Positions 54,142 to 64,000 of a stretch of DNA of 64,000 nt are shown in pieces (positions within the stretch are counted from its first letter, which is position 1; the number at the start of each line of letters is the position of its first letter). The DNA is taken from NCBI RefSeq assembly GCF_021653975.1, contig NZ_JAJKFK010000004.1:742936-806935 (forward strand), given 5' to 3'. The stretch comes from Amycolatopsis sp. GM8 (GTDB lineage: Bacteria; Actinomycetota; Actinomycetes; Mycobacteriales; Pseudonocardiaceae). Below the pieces are notes generated by a model, which worked only from the letters and a program-made list of their open reading frames with translations, did not search any database and had not been told where the DNA came from. Made by a program: the position numbers and the translations under genes.

Positions 54142-54157
54142 TTACACGCGCGTATAA
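54142..54157. promoter_or_regulatory. Palindromic TetR-type operator
   Basis: TTACACGCGCGTATAA is a 16-bp palindrome with one mismatched pair (core TACACGCGCGTATA). It lies 29 bp from the TetR start and 34 bp from the P450 start. Sequences of the TATAC-GCGC-GTATA type are common TetR operators. The CGTATAA half can also serve as a -10 element for the P450 gene. Confidence 0.6.
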
Positions 54158-54191
54158 AAAGAGGCGCCCATCGCAGGCGAGGAGGTCCGGC

Positions 54192-55508
54192 ATGACCAGC
54201 ACGCTGCCCCGGGTCGCGACGACCCTGCCGCCGGGGCCGAAGCTGCCGCCGATCGTGCAGACGTTGCTGTTCGCCAACTTCCGCCACCGCCTGCTGCCGC
54301 TCCTGCGGCGCCGCTACGGCGACCTGTTCACCGTGCGGCTCTATCCCAACCGGCAGGCCGTCCAGCTGGCGAACCTCGAGCACATCAAGACGGTGTTCGC
54401 CGGCCCGGTCACCACGTTCCACGCCGGCGAGGGCAACGTCATCCTCAAGCCGATCATGGGCGAGCACTCGGTGCTGCTCACCGACGAGGACGTGCACCTG
54501 CGGGCGCGGAAGCTGCTGATGCCCGCGTTCCACGGCGCCGCGCTGCGCGGCTACCGCGACATGATCACCGAACTGGCCGAGCAGGAGGTCTCCCACTGGC
54601 CCGCCGGGCAGGTTTTCCGCTCGCACGAACGGATGCAGGCGCTGACGCTGGAGATCATCCTGCGCGTCGTGTTCGGCGTCGCCGAGGGGCCGCGGCTCGA
54701 CGAGCTGCGCCGGCTGCTGACCGGCCTGGTCGACATCGGGGTGCTCGACCTGTTCGGCCTCCACAACGAGAAGCTGCGGAAGATCGGCCCGTGGAAGCGG
54801 TCGAAGCTGCTGCAGGACCGGGTGGACGAGCTGGTGTACGCGGAGATCGCCGAGCGGCGGACGGCGGCGGATCTGGCCGAGCGCGGCGACGTGCTGTCCC
54901 GCCTGCTGACCGTGTCCGCGGAGGAGGACCGGCTGACCGACGCCGAGCTGCGCGACCAGCTGATCACCCTGCTGCTGGCCGGGCACGAGACCACTGCGAC
55001 GTCGCTCGCCTGGGCGTTTCACGAGCTTTCGCGTGACCCGGTCCGGCTCGGCGCCGCGCTGAAAGCCGCCGACGAGGGTGACGAGAAGTACCTCGAAGCG
55101 GTGGCGAAAGAGGCGATGCGGCTGCACCCGGTGATCTCCGAGGTGGCCCGCAAGCTCACCGAGGACGTCGAGATCGGCGGCTACCGGTTGCCGGCCGGCG
55201 CGACCGTGATGCCGTCGATCGTGCTGGTGCACTCGGATGCCGCGCACCACGACGCGCCGGACGCGTTCCGGCCCGAGCGGTTCCTCACCGACGGCGGCCC
55301 GGCGAGCGGCACCTGGTTCCCGTTCGGCGGCGGTGTGCGCCGGTGCCTCGGCGCGGGATTCTCCTTGCTGGAAGCCACGATCGTGCTGCGGGCGGTGCTG
55401 TCGCGCTACCGTCTCGCACCCGACCGCGCCCGCCCCGAAGGCTCACGCCCGCGGCACATCACCATGGTCCCCGCCCGCGGCTCCCGCATCGCCGTCACCC
55501 CGCGCTAG
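54192..55508 (+). CDS. Cytochrome P450
   Basis: The 438-residue soluble P450 has the I-helix oxygen-activation motif AGHETTATSLAW, the K-helix ExxR (EAMR in VAKEAMRLHP), the PERF-type segment FRPERFL and the heme-binding loop FPFGGGVRRCLGAGF (Cys near residue 385). The N-terminal LPPGPKLPPIVQT proline-rich hinge and the PAFHGA segment place it in the eukaryote-like class E group rather than the short bacterial class. It has no adjacent ferredoxin gene, so redox partners must be encoded elsewhere. GAGGAGGTCCGGC precedes the ATG. Substrate unknown. Confidence 0.93.
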   Translation: MTSTLPRVATTLPPGPKLPPIVQTLLFANFRHRLLPLLRRRYGDLFTVRLYPNRQAVQLANLEHIKTVFAGPVTTFHAGEGNVILKPIMGEHSVLLTDEDVHLRARKLLMPAFHGAALRGYRDMITELAEQEVSHWPAGQVFRSHERMQALTLEIILRVVFGVAEGPRLDELRRLLTGLVDIGVLDLFGLHNEKLRKIGPWKRSKLLQDRVDELVYAEIAERRTAADLAERGDVLSRLLTVSAEEDRLTDAELRDQLITLLLAGHETTATSLAWAFHELSRDPVRLGAALKAADEGDEKYLEAVAKEAMRLHPVISEVARKLTEDVEIGGYRLPAGATVMPSIVLVHSDAAHHDAPDAFRPERFLTDGGPASGTWFPFGGGVRRCLGAGFSLLEATIVLRAVLSRYRLAPDRARPEGSRPRHITMVPARGSRIAVTPR

Positions 55509-55608
55509 CCCCGCGGGATCAACCGGGTAACGCATTTCCCTGCGGGCTGGCGTGATCCGCCGCTACACTCGCCGCGCGGCATATTCGGATAAACACTGGG
55601 GGGTCGGT

Positions 55609-56823
55609 GTGGCGAAATGTTTTGCCCCGAGCGAGTACGTCCAGGACACGAGGCTTCTTTCGCTTTTCGGTGAGGCCGTGGAACTGCTGATCGACGCGCA
55701 CTACTGCAAACAAAAGGGCGGCTGCACCCCGTTCGCGCCGACGGTGGGCGGGGCGCAGCTCGACTATTTCGATACCCGCCGGGGACCGCACCGCTGCGAC
55801 GACCTCGCCGCGTATCTCAAGCTGCACAACAGCTGGGTGGACGAGCTCGCCCTTTCCGGCGACTGCCTGGCCAGGAAGACGGCGGGCCGCAAGTTCCCGG
55901 TGCCGGACATCATCACGCACACCGCGGCGGGCGAGGGCGAGTTCTACGAGATCAAACCCGCGTCGGCGAGCGGGCGGGCGGCCGGTGCGGAGAAGATCGC
56001 CTGGTTCAACAACGTGATCGGCACCTATGGCCTGCCGTATGAGGCCGGAAAGAAATACCACGCCGACGAACGCCTGCGGATCTGGGGAAACCCCTGGTTC
56101 GGGCAGCCGGTGGAGGTCTATCTCCATTGGTGGCTGGACCGGGATGGGCTGATCCTGTACGAGCTGTGTGTGGACACGATCGGCGCCGAAGAACTCTCCG
56201 AGGTGTTCCTCAAGATGCTGGTCGCGGCGCTGCTCGCCGCACTGATCCTGTTGCTGCGCGGCGCGGCCCGAAGTGGCGGTGGCGTGATCGTCGAGGGGGC
56301 GCTCGCCGACTCGGTGTCTCCGATGCGGTCGCCGCTCGGGCCGCCGGACGGCGTACCCGCCATCGATGACGTGCCGAGTCTCGCCTACGTCTATCTACTG
56401 ACCGTCCAGCGGGAGGACCGCCGTGGACACTCCGTGGACCCCCTCCTCGGCCACCTGTTCAGCGCGGAGGTCGTCGGCACGGATCCGCCGGAGGGATGGG
56501 AACCCGGCGACGCCCGCCCGTGGCAGTGGAACGCACCGACGATGGCCGCGATCGCCGACATCGCCCCGGACGGGCGCTTCGAGCCCAACGGCCGGGCGGT
56601 CCGGGAACTGGAGCGAGACCAGCTGCTGTCGCTGCTGTCCGGACTGACCGCCGACGAAGGCATCGACTCCCTGAGCGGTGCGCTCGCCGGCGCCGAGGTC
56701 ACCGACGAGGAGGGCGACGGCGGCCCGGTCGACGCCGCGGCACTCGCCGCCCCGGCCGTCTCGGCGTACTTCCAGGCCGTCGCCGACGAAATGCTCTACT
56801 TCCTCACCAACGCACGCTGGTGA
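55609..56823 (+). CDS. Membrane protein with PD-(D/E)XK-like nuclease domain, function unknown
   Basis: The 404-residue protein is not recognised as a named family. The N-terminal ~190 residues contain PDIITH (Asp100) and, 14 residues on, EFYEIKP (Glu114-x-Lys116), the spacing of a PD-(D/E)XK nuclease core, followed by GRAAGAEKIAWF and GLPYEAGKKY. Five cysteines (4, 33, 39, 63, 86) could bind metal. A single membrane helix (about 199-217, LKMLVAALLAALILLL) separates this from a second, acidic domain (about 240-404) ending DEMLYFLTNARW. GTG at 55609 follows GGGGGGTCGGT. The next gene, a VWA protein, converges 12 bp away. Confidence 0.7.
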   Translation: MAKCFAPSEYVQDTRLLSLFGEAVELLIDAHYCKQKGGCTPFAPTVGGAQLDYFDTRRGPHRCDDLAAYLKLHNSWVDELALSGDCLARKTAGRKFPVPDIITHTAAGEGEFYEIKPASASGRAAGAEKIAWFNNVIGTYGLPYEAGKKYHADERLRIWGNPWFGQPVEVYLHWWLDRDGLILYELCVDTIGAEELSEVFLKMLVAALLAALILLLRGAARSGGGVIVEGALADSVSPMRSPLGPPDGVPAIDDVPSLAYVYLLTVQREDRRGHSVDPLLGHLFSAEVVGTDPPEGWEPGDARPWQWNAPTMAAIADIAPDGRFEPNGRAVRELERDQLLSLLSGLTADEGIDSLSGALAGAEVTDEEGDGGPVDAAALAAPAVSAYFQAVADEMLYFLTNARW

Positions 56824-56835
56824 CCACCAACCGGT

Positions 56836-58794
56836 TCAGCGGCGGCGGGTGCGGAGGTAGTCGCCGACGACGGCGGCGCCCAGGCCGTCGAGATCCGGCG
56901 CCACCACGCGGCCGCCGGAGCGGCGCGCCAGGAGGTCGACGAACTCCTCCAGCCGCGGGTCGTCGCCGAGCCGGAACACCGTGACCGACGCGCCCAGCTT
57001 CGCCAGTCTGTCCACTTCGGACACCGTCTTGTACAGCGTCTGCGGCAGCGGCGGGTAGTCGAACACGGCCTCGCCGTCCGGCTCCAGGTGCGCGGTCGGC
57101 TCGCCGTCGGTGACCATCAGCACCACCGGCTGCGCGTCCGGGTGCCGCCGCAGGTGCCGGCCCGCGAGCAGCAGCGCGTGGTGCGCGTTCGTGCCCTGCT
57201 CCCATGCGCCTTCGAGGCCGACCAGCTCCTCCAGCTCCACTGACGCGGCGTACCGGCCGAACGTGATCAACTGCAGTGCGTCGTTGCGGAACCGGGTGGA
57301 GATCAGCTGGTGCAGCGCCAGCGCCGTGCGCTTCATCGGCAGCCACCGGTTCTCGGCGACCATCGACCACGACGTGTCCACCAGCAGCGCCACCGCGGCC
57401 CGGGACCGGTGCTCGGTCTCCACGACCTCCACATCGGACACATCGAGCTTCACGCGGCCGCCGCCCCGCACGGAAGCCGTGCGCAGCACCGCGTTCCGCA
57501 CCGTGCGCGAGGTGTCCCACGGCTGCATGTCGCCGAACCGCCACTCGCGCGTCGCGCCCGTCGGCTCGCCCGCGGCACCCGCCGACTCCTGCTCACGCTG
57601 CCCGGTCTTGCCGCGCAACGCGTTCACGACATCGGCCAGCGCCGTCTCGCCGAGCCGCCGCAAAGCCTTGGGCGACAGGCGAAGCGACCCGTCGGGCGCC
57701 CGCTCGAACAGGCCCTGGCGGCGCAGTTCCCGTTCCAGCTCGGACAACCGGCGCGCGTCGACACCGGCGTCCTTGCCCAGCTGCTGTTCCAGCGCCTCCA
57801 TGTCGATGTCCTCGAGGCGGGCGCCCGGATAGGACTGGCCGAGTTGCTCGGCCAGCGCGTCGAGCTCGGCGAGATCCTGCATCGCCTGCGCGCCCTCACC
57901 CATGCCCAGCGGGTTGCGCCCGCGCATCCGCGCCGACGAGGTCCAGTCCTCCCCCGGCCGCAGCGACCGCAGCTGTGAGTCCAGATTGGACAGTTGCTGG
58001 GCGATGCGCGGATCGCCGAACGCCTGTTGCGCCAGTGAAGCCAGCTCGGACCGCTGCTCCTCGGTCATCGAGTTCAGCATCCGCTGCGCCGCCGCGGCAC
58101 GGGACGCGAGCGCGTCGATGAGCTCCTCGACGTTTTGCGGGTTCTCCGGGAAGAACTCGCCGTGGCGCCGCATGAACTCGTCGAACCGGTCCTGGATGTC
58201 GTCCACGTCGCGGGCGTGGGCGTCCAGCAGCGCGTTCAGGTCCGACAGCATCTGGTTGACCCGCTCGACATCCTCGGGGCTGGTGTTCTGCAGCGCCTCC
58301 TTCATGCCCTCGAACCGCGACTCGAGCATCTCGCGGCCCAGCAGGTCCTGGATCTTCTCGTAGTTCTCGCGGGCTTGCTCCGAGCGCCACTGGTAGTCCG
58401 CCAGCTCCCGCACGGCGGCCGCGGTGCCGGGCGGCAGCGCGTCCAGCTCGGCCTCGGCGAGCCGCGCGTCGTCCGACGGGTCGGGGAACAGCGTGCGCCG
58501 CTCTTCGGTCAGCGCCTCGTCCAGCAGCCGCCGGACCTCCTGCAGTGTGCCGTCGAGGTTGTTGCGCCGCTGGATCTCCGACCGCCGCTCCCACACCCGC
58601 CGGGTGAGCTCGTCGAGGCCCGCGGTGTTCCGCGTGCCGCGGCGCAGCAGTTCCTCCAGCGCCGAGCGGGGCGAGGAGCCGCCCATCACGTCCTGCCCGA
58701 TCTCGTCGAGCGCGTCACGCAGATCGATGGGCGGGGCCAGCGGGTCCGGACCGTCGTGCCACGGCCCGTAGGAATAGCTTTCCGGCAGCGTCAT
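56836..58794 (-). CDS. VWA domain protein
   Basis: The 652-residue protein has a long helical N-terminal part (about residues 1-400, with many Glu/Arg/Leu helices) and a C-terminal von Willebrand A domain. The domain has a metal-site motif LLVDTSWSM (DxSxS, about residue 455) and later VLMVTDGEPT. It lies 34 bp downstream of an MoxR-type AAA ATPase gene; MoxR/VWA pairs act like magnesium chelatase-type chaperones that insert metals or remodel proteins. The pair is common in actinobacteria, but its target is unknown. Confidence 0.88.
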   Translation of the reverse strand: MTLPESYSYGPWHDGPDPLAPPIDLRDALDEIGQDVMGGSSPRSALEELLRRGTRNTAGLDELTRRVWERRSEIQRRNNLDGTLQEVRRLLDEALTEERRTLFPDPSDDARLAEAELDALPPGTAAAVRELADYQWRSEQARENYEKIQDLLGREMLESRFEGMKEALQNTSPEDVERVNQMLSDLNALLDAHARDVDDIQDRFDEFMRRHGEFFPENPQNVEELIDALASRAAAAQRMLNSMTEEQRSELASLAQQAFGDPRIAQQLSNLDSQLRSLRPGEDWTSSARMRGRNPLGMGEGAQAMQDLAELDALAEQLGQSYPGARLEDIDMEALEQQLGKDAGVDARRLSELERELRRQGLFERAPDGSLRLSPKALRRLGETALADVVNALRGKTGQREQESAGAAGEPTGATREWRFGDMQPWDTSRTVRNAVLRTASVRGGGRVKLDVSDVEVVETEHRSRAAVALLVDTSWSMVAENRWLPMKRTALALHQLISTRFRNDALQLITFGRYAASVELEELVGLEGAWEQGTNAHHALLLAGRHLRRHPDAQPVVLMVTDGEPTAHLEPDGEAVFDYPPLPQTLYKTVSEVDRLAKLGASVTVFRLGDDPRLEEFVDLLARRSGGRVVAPDLDGLGAAVVGDYLRTRRR

Positions 58795-58828
58795 CGCCGC
58801 CTCCGCGGGGAAAAGTACGTCGGCGGTG

Positions 58829-60226
58829 TCACGGCCCGTACACCGCGGTCGTGTCGTCGGAGTCCTTCGCCAGCTGCCGCGCCAGGTACAGCGACTCCAG
58901 CGCCAGCTCGACGGCCGCCGCGATCCGGCCCGGGGAATCGTCCGCGGACACGCCGGCCCGCGCCGCGACCTCGTGCAGGATCGGCAGTTCCGGCAGCGCG
59001 GCGAGCACCTCCGAGCCCGGCACCTTCTCGCCGGTGGCGACCAGGTGCCCGTCGGCGACGGCCTCCACCAGCGGCCGCAGGTTCAGCCCGCCGAACCGGT
59101 CACGCGCGGTCTCGGCGACCGCGCGGCGCAGCAGGTGCACGAGCTGTTCGTGCTCGCGGCCCTCCTCGCCGGGCTCGAACTCGACCTTGCCGCGCAGCAC
59201 CGCCGGCACCGCGTCGAGGTCCACCGGGCGCGCCACCGCGGGCTCCTCGCCGGTCAGCGCCGAACGCCGCAACGCCGCCGCCGCGACGGTTTCCGCCGCC
59301 GCCACGGCAAAGCGGGCCGACACGCCCGAGCGCTGGTCGATGACGGTCGACTCGCGCAGGTTCCGGACGAACCGGGCGAGCACCTCCAGCAGCGGCTCGC
59401 CGACCTCGGCGACGAGGTGGGCCTCCTGGCGCACGACGTCGACCTCGGCGGCCACGTCGAGCGGGTAGTGCGTGCGGATCTCCGCGCCGAAGCGGTCCTT
59501 GAGCGGCGTGATGATCCGGCCGCGGTTGGTGTAGTCCTCCGGGTTCGCGGTCGCGACCATGAGCACGTCCAGCGGCAGCCGCAGCGTGTAGCCGCGGACC
59601 TGGATGTCGCGCTCCTCCATCACGTTCAGCAGCGCCACCTGGATCCGCTCGGCGAGGTCCGGCAGCTCGTTGATCGCGACGATGCCCCGGTGAGCCCGGG
59701 GCACCAGTCCGAAGTGGATCGTTTCGGGGTCGCCGAGGCTGCGCCCCTCCGCGACCTTCACCGGGTCGACGTCGCCGATCAGGTCACCGACGCTCGTGTC
59801 GGGGGTAGCCAGCTTCTCGGTGTAGCGCTCGCTGCGATGCAGCCACGCCACGGGCAGGTCGTCGCCGAGCTCGGCGGCGCGGCGGATCGACGCCGGGGTG
59901 ATCGGGTCCAGCGGGTCTTCGGCCAGCTCGCTGCCCTCGATCACCGGCGTCCACTCGTCGAGCAGCCCGGCCAGCGTGCGCAGCAGCCTCGTCTTGCCCT
60001 GACCGCGTTCGCCGAGCAGCACGACGTCGTGACCGGCCAGCAGGGCGCGCTCGAACTGCGGCAGGACCGTGCGGTCGAACCCGACGATGCCCGGCCACGG
60101 GTTCCGGCCCTCGCGCAGCGCGGCGAGCAGGTTGTCGTGGATTTCGGTCTTGATCCCGCGCGGCCGGTGGCCGGCCGCACGCAGCTGTCCCGCGGTGCGG
60201 GGCAGATGTTCGGGTACGGGGTTCAC
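58829..60226 (-). CDS. MoxR/magnesium chelatase-like AAA ATPase
   Basis: The 465-residue ATPase has Walker A GERGQGKTR (about residues 73-81), Walker B HRGIVAINELPDL, sensor 1 VLMVATANPEDYTNRGRI and an Arg-rich late segment (KDRFGAEIRTHYP). This is the layout of magnesium chelatase ChlI/MoxR proteins. The frame is open far upstream, but GTG at 60226 (MNPVPEHLPRTAGQLRAAG) gives the typical start. It is paired with the VWA gene downstream and is divergent from the 60306 gene. Confidence 0.88.
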   Translation of the reverse strand: MNPVPEHLPRTAGQLRAAGHRPRGIKTEIHDNLLAALREGRNPWPGIVGFDRTVLPQFERALLAGHDVVLLGERGQGKTRLLRTLAGLLDEWTPVIEGSELAEDPLDPITPASIRRAAELGDDLPVAWLHRSERYTEKLATPDTSVGDLIGDVDPVKVAEGRSLGDPETIHFGLVPRAHRGIVAINELPDLAERIQVALLNVMEERDIQVRGYTLRLPLDVLMVATANPEDYTNRGRIITPLKDRFGAEIRTHYPLDVAAEVDVVRQEAHLVAEVGEPLLEVLARFVRNLRESTVIDQRSGVSARFAVAAAETVAAAALRRSALTGEEPAVARPVDLDAVPAVLRGKVEFEPGEEGREHEQLVHLLRRAVAETARDRFGGLNLRPLVEAVADGHLVATGEKVPGSEVLAALPELPILHEVAARAGVSADDSPGRIAAAVELALESLYLARQLAKDSDDTTAVYGP

Positions 60227-60305
60227 CCCTACGAAGCTAACCCCCGTACGGCCGATCGTCGATGTGGAGCAGCTCCAGGACGGGACTCCAGTATTCTGAA
60301 TCGCT

Positions 60306-61103
60306 GTGTGCTGTCCCAGTGCGACCCTGACCGTGTGGACCTCGGCCTGGCTTTCCGGTGCCGCGGCGTCGGATGACGTGCTCGACGCCCTGCTCGCCTG
60401 GGGCGAGGCGCACGAGGTCGTCGCCGCCGACGCCGAGTCCGCGGTGGGTCTCGACCTTCCCCTCGCCGGTGACTTCCCCGCGACTCCCGTGCAGCTGCTG
60501 GCGGCCCTGCGTTCGCACGCCGCCGGCGAGATGCGGCTGGTGCTGCCGGTGCCCGGCGACGCGCGCGGGCTCGGTGGCGGCGGGCCGTTCACCGAGGCGG
60601 CGCTGCGCGCGGGCGAGGCGATGGTGCTGCCCGCACTGGGTTTCGGCCTGGTGCCACAGGTGATCGCCGAGGGGCTCGTGCGGTGGTCGGTGTACAAAGT
60701 GGACACCGCGGTCGCGCCGGAGTACCTCGGGCTGGCCGAGGCGGAGCACGGCTTGACCGACGCGATCCGCGACTCCGCCGGAGCGCTGCAGGCACTCGAC
60801 GTCGCGAAGGACCGGCCCGGTGTCCGCGCGGAGCTTTCGGCCTGGTTGCGGGCCCGGCCGCGGCCGGAGTGGCCGGCGGGCACACCGGGCCGGGCGTTGC
60901 GGGTGCTGCAACGCGCCGAGGAGGTCGGCGCGATCCTGGCGGTCGCGGAGATCGACGAGCCGGGCGGCGCGGTGTCCGCGTCGGCCGCGGTGCTGCGTGC
61001 CGATGCGTTACGTCCCTTGGGAAACGCCGTCCGGCTGGCCCGCTATGCCGCGGTCAACGAGGCTGTCCGCCAGTTCAGCGAGCAGGGCGACCGGCAGCAG
61101 TAG
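60306..61103 (+). CDS. Conserved hypothetical protein next to MoxR-type gene
   Basis: The 265-residue protein is Ala/Leu/Gly-rich, without membrane segments or a known catalytic motif. Repeated blocks include [34 protein letters not shown] and [17 protein letters not shown]. No family name is assigned. A TATTCT -10 element (60292-60297) lies 8 nt before the GTG at 60306, suggesting a leaderless transcript; GTG at 60333 is an alternative start. Its 3' end overlaps the convergent hemH gene by 29 bp. Confidence 0.75.
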   Translation: MCCPSATLTVWTSAWLSGAAASDDVLDALLAWGEAHEVVAADAESAVGLDLPLAGDFPATPVQLLAALRSHAAGEMRLVLPVPGDARGLGGGGPFTEAALRAGEAMVLPALGFGLVPQVIAEGLVRWSVYKVDTAVAPEYLGLAEAEHGLTDAIRDSAGALQALDVAKDRPGVRAELSAWLRARPRPEWPAGTPGRALRVLQRAEEVGAILAVAEIDEPGGAVSASAAVLRADALRPLGNAVRLARYAAVNEAVRQFSEQGDRQQ

Positions 61104-62121
61104 CGCAGCACCCGACCGCGCAGGGGGCGCCGTTGACGGTGCAGCCGGCGGCCGGGAAGTCCGACAGCTTCCGGGCCGGCGCGTCGCCGAGGTGCTCGCG
61201 CACCAACTCGACCACCAGCTCCGCGAACCGCGGATCTGCGCCCGCCGTGGCCGCCCGGGCGAAGCCCATGCCCAGCTCGCGGGCGCGCTCGGCGGCCTCG
61301 TTGTCCAGGTCCCAGACCACTTCGAGGTGGTCCGACACGAACCCGACCGGGCACACGACGACGGCTTCGACGCCCCGCGCGTGCAAGGTGTCGATGTGGT
61401 CGACGATGTCCGGCGCCAGCCAAAGGATCCGCGGCGGGCCGGAACGGGACTGCCACACCACGTCGTACTCGGTGATGCCGGCCTCGGCCGCGACCAGGCG
61501 TGCCGCCTCGGCGATCTGCCGTGAGTAGCGCCGGCCGCCTTCCTCCGGCGGTCCCGAGGCCTGGTCGGCACTTTCGGGCACGGAATGCGCGGTGAAGACC
61601 GTCCGGGCGTTTTCGAGGCCCTCGTGGGCGGCGCGCAGCGCGTCGGCGAAGGCGGACACGAACAGCGGGTGGTCGAAGAACTGGCGCAGTTTCGTCAGTT
61701 CCGGCGCGTTCTCCCCGGCCGCGGCGCGGACACGTTCGATGTCCTCGTCGTACTGGCGGCAGGCCGAGTACCCGCCGTACGCGCTCGTCGGGAACACCAG
61801 CGCCCGGCGGACCCCGTCGGCGGCCATCCGCGCGACGGTGTCCTCGGCCATCGGCGCCCAGTTGCGGTTGCCGAAGTAGACGGGCAGGTCGATGCCCTGC
61901 GCCCCGAGCTCCTTCTCGACCGCCGCGATGGCCTCGCGGTTGAGCCCGTTGATCGGCGAGACCCCGCCGAAGTGCTGGTAGTGCTCCGCGACCTCGGCGA
62001 GCCGCTCCGGCGGTACGCCACGGCCGCGCGTCACGTTCTCCAGGAACGGCATGACCTCGTCCGGCCCCTCCGGACCACCGAAGGACAGCCACAGCAACGC
62101 GTCGTAACCCACGGCATCCAT
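61075..62121 (-). CDS. hemH: Ferrochelatase HemH/CpfC with C-terminal cysteine cluster
   Basis: The enzyme inserts Fe2+ into (copro)porphyrin to make heme; actinobacteria use the coproporphyrin route (CpfC). The 348-residue protein has [22 protein letters not shown], the [13 protein letters not shown] loop, the active-site region [10 protein letters not shown] (His) and [18 protein letters not shown] (His-x3-Glu). Its C-terminus [13 protein letters not shown] carries the cysteines for the [2Fe-2S] cluster known in actinobacterial ferrochelatases. The start may be ATG 62121 or GTG 62127, the latter overlapping the inhA stop. It follows fabG-inhA as in M. tuberculosis. Confidence 0.93.
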   Translation of the reverse strand: MDAVGYDALLWLSFGGPEGPDEVMPFLENVTRGRGVPPERLAEVAEHYQHFGGVSPINGLNREAIAAVEKELGAQGIDLPVYFGNRNWAPMAEDTVARMAADGVRRALVFPTSAYGGYSACRQYDEDIERVRAAAGENAPELTKLRQFFDHPLFVSAFADALRAAHEGLENARTVFTAHSVPESADQASGPPEEGGRRYSRQIAEAARLVAAEAGITEYDVVWQSRSGPPRILWLAPDIVDHIDTLHARGVEAVVVCPVGFVSDHLEVVWDLDNEAAERARELGMGFARAATAGADPRFAELVVELVREHLGDAPARKLSDFPAAGCTVNGAPCAVGCCATAAGRPAR

Positions 62122-62123
62122 TT

Positions 62124-62891
62124 TCACATGCCGAGCGCGTGCACTCCGCCGTCGACCCAGATCATCGATCCGGTGGTGGCGGGCAGCCAGTCCGACAGCA
62201 CCGCGCAGATCGACTTCGCGACGGCGGTCGGGTCCTCGGCCGCCCAGCCGAGCGGCGCCCGGTCGCCCCAGCCGCCTTCGAGCTCGCCGAACCCGGGGAT
62301 CGACTTCGCGGCCATCGTCTTGACCGGGCCCGCCGACACCAGGTTGACCCGGATGCCCATCGGGCCGAGCTCGCGCGCCAGGTAGCGGTTGACCGACTCC
62401 AGCGCGGCCTTCGCGACGCCCATCCAGTTGTAGGCGGGCCACGCGACGCGCGCGTCGAAGTCCAGGCCCACGATCGAGGATCCGCGCGACAGCAGCGGCA
62501 GGCACGCCACCGCGAGCGACTTGAGGGAGTACGCCGACACCTGCACCGCGACCGACACGTCGTCCTTCGGCGCGTCCAGGAAGGGCGCGCCCAAGCAGGT
62601 CTGCGGCGCGAACGCGATCGCGTGCAGCACCCCGTCGAGCCCGTCGACATGCTCGCGCACACGGTCGGCGAGGGTGTCCAGGTGCTCCTGGTTCTGCACG
62701 TCCAGCTCGATCACCGGGGCGGGCTCGGGCAGCCGCTTGGCGATGCGCTCCACGAGCGACAGCCGGCCGAACCCGGTCAGTACGACCTTCGCGCCCTGTT
62801 CCTGGGCGGCCTTCGCCGCGTGGAACGCGATGGAGGCGTCGGTGATGACACCGGTGATCAGCAGGCGCTTACCTTCGAGCAGTCCGGGCAA
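62124..62891 (-). CDS. inhA: Enoyl-ACP reductase InhA (FabI family)
   Basis: The NADH-dependent enzyme reduces the enoyl-acyl carrier protein double bond in FAS-II. The 255-residue protein has the InhA-type cofactor start ([17 protein letters not shown]), [15 protein letters not shown], and the active-site [13 protein letters not shown] (Tyr-x6-Lys). This is closer to mycobacterial InhA than to E. coli FabI. It lies 37 bp downstream of fabG; its stop overlaps the upstream alternative start of hemH. InhA-type enzymes are the isoniazid target in mycobacteria. Confidence 0.95.
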   Translation of the reverse strand: MPGLLEGKRLLITGVITDASIAFHAAKAAQEQGAKVVLTGFGRLSLVERIAKRLPEPAPVIELDVQNQEHLDTLADRVREHVDGLDGVLHAIAFAPQTCLGAPFLDAPKDDVSVAVQVSAYSLKSLAVACLPLLSRGSSIVGLDFDARVAWPAYNWMGVAKAALESVNRYLARELGPMGIRVNLVSAGPVKTMAAKSIPGFGELEGGWGDRAPLGWAAEDPTAVAKSICAVLSDWLPATTGSMIWVDGGVHALGM

Positions 62892-62928
62892 GACCAGTCC
62901 TTTCTACGGTGGAAATGTGGTGGCCCAT

Positions 62929-64000
<1,072 letters not shown>

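Overview
The window is very GC-rich and densely packed. GTG starts and 4-bp stop/start overlaps are common. It carries a prokaryotic ubiquitin-like protein (Pup)-proteasome locus, mycothiol synthesis (mshC), PafBC, InhA/MabA-type fatty acid genes and WhiB-era actinobacterial gene orders. This points to a chromosomal segment of a mycolata-related actinomycete, most likely family Pseudonocardiaceae (Amycolatopsis-like). The species cannot be fixed from the sequence alone. Much of the order helY-tatC-tatA-pafC-pafB-pafA-prcA-prcB-pup-dop-mpa-trmI-recB-like-hisG/hisE-metH-PAC2-mshC is the order known from Mycobacterium tuberculosis (Rv2092c to Rv2130c). The last genes, fabG-inhA-hemH, match Rv1483 to Rv1485.

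Layout. 1-5.7 kb: a cut-off FAD oxidoreductase, a truncated methyltransferase, a 5'-3' exonuclease, a GPP34/ribbon-helix-helix/SPFH trio and an ABC exporter. 5.7-9.2 kb: a two-gene module (DUF4333 protein plus Eis-like acetyltransferase) present twice in tandem. 9.3-15.6 kb: helicase HelY, the Tat translocase genes tatC and tatA, and the DNA-damage regulators PafB and PafC. 15.7-19.2 kb: a TetR/MMPL transporter pair and a lipoprotein, which sit inside the conserved block. 19.2-28.9 kb: the Pup-proteasome system (pafA, prcA, prcB, pup, dop, mpa), interrupted by a NUDIX gene, a lipoprotein, an aldo/keto reductase and a small HTH gene. 29.4-35.9 kb: two repeat-rich membrane proteins, TrmI, a site-2 protease, a RecB-like nuclease, a thioesterase and a ParA-like ATPase. 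36-40 kb: hisG/hisE and a SHOCT protein-glutaminase-HtrA cluster. 40.2-47.3 kb: HAD phosphatase, MetH, PAC2, an MFS transporter and a metallophosphoesterase. 47.3-51.5 kb: an accessory patch with a broken MFS gene, a 140-bp tandem duplication, an ArsR-type regulator and an ABC-F resistance-type gene behind an attenuator-like leader. 51.5-64 kb: mshC, a GH25 lysozyme, TetR/P450, a membrane-anchored nuclease-like protein of unknown role, VWA/MoxR genes, then hemH, inhA and fabG.

How the genes work together. PafA attaches Pup to target proteins, Dop removes it, Mpa unfolds tagged proteins, and PrcA/PrcB degrade them. Pup here ends in Glu, so it needs no deamidation before ligation. PafB/PafC are known elsewhere as activators of RecA-independent DNA-damage promoters, and one such promoter-like motif lies just upstream of the RecB-like nuclease at 33.1 kb. 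MetH and MshC belong to sulfur/thiol metabolism, HisG and HisE to histidine synthesis, and FabG and InhA to fatty acid elongation.

Most worth a second look: the leader-peptide/long-hairpin arrangement in front of the ABC-F gene (49.3 kb); the 140-bp duplication that creates a chimeric coupled ORF (48.5 kb); the structured leader with a 20-codon ORF in front of the ParA-like gene (34.9 kb); the PafBC-type promoter (33.1 kb); and the transmembrane PD-(D/E)XK-like protein (55.6-56.8 kb). All functional calls come from reading the sequence; no database search was run.
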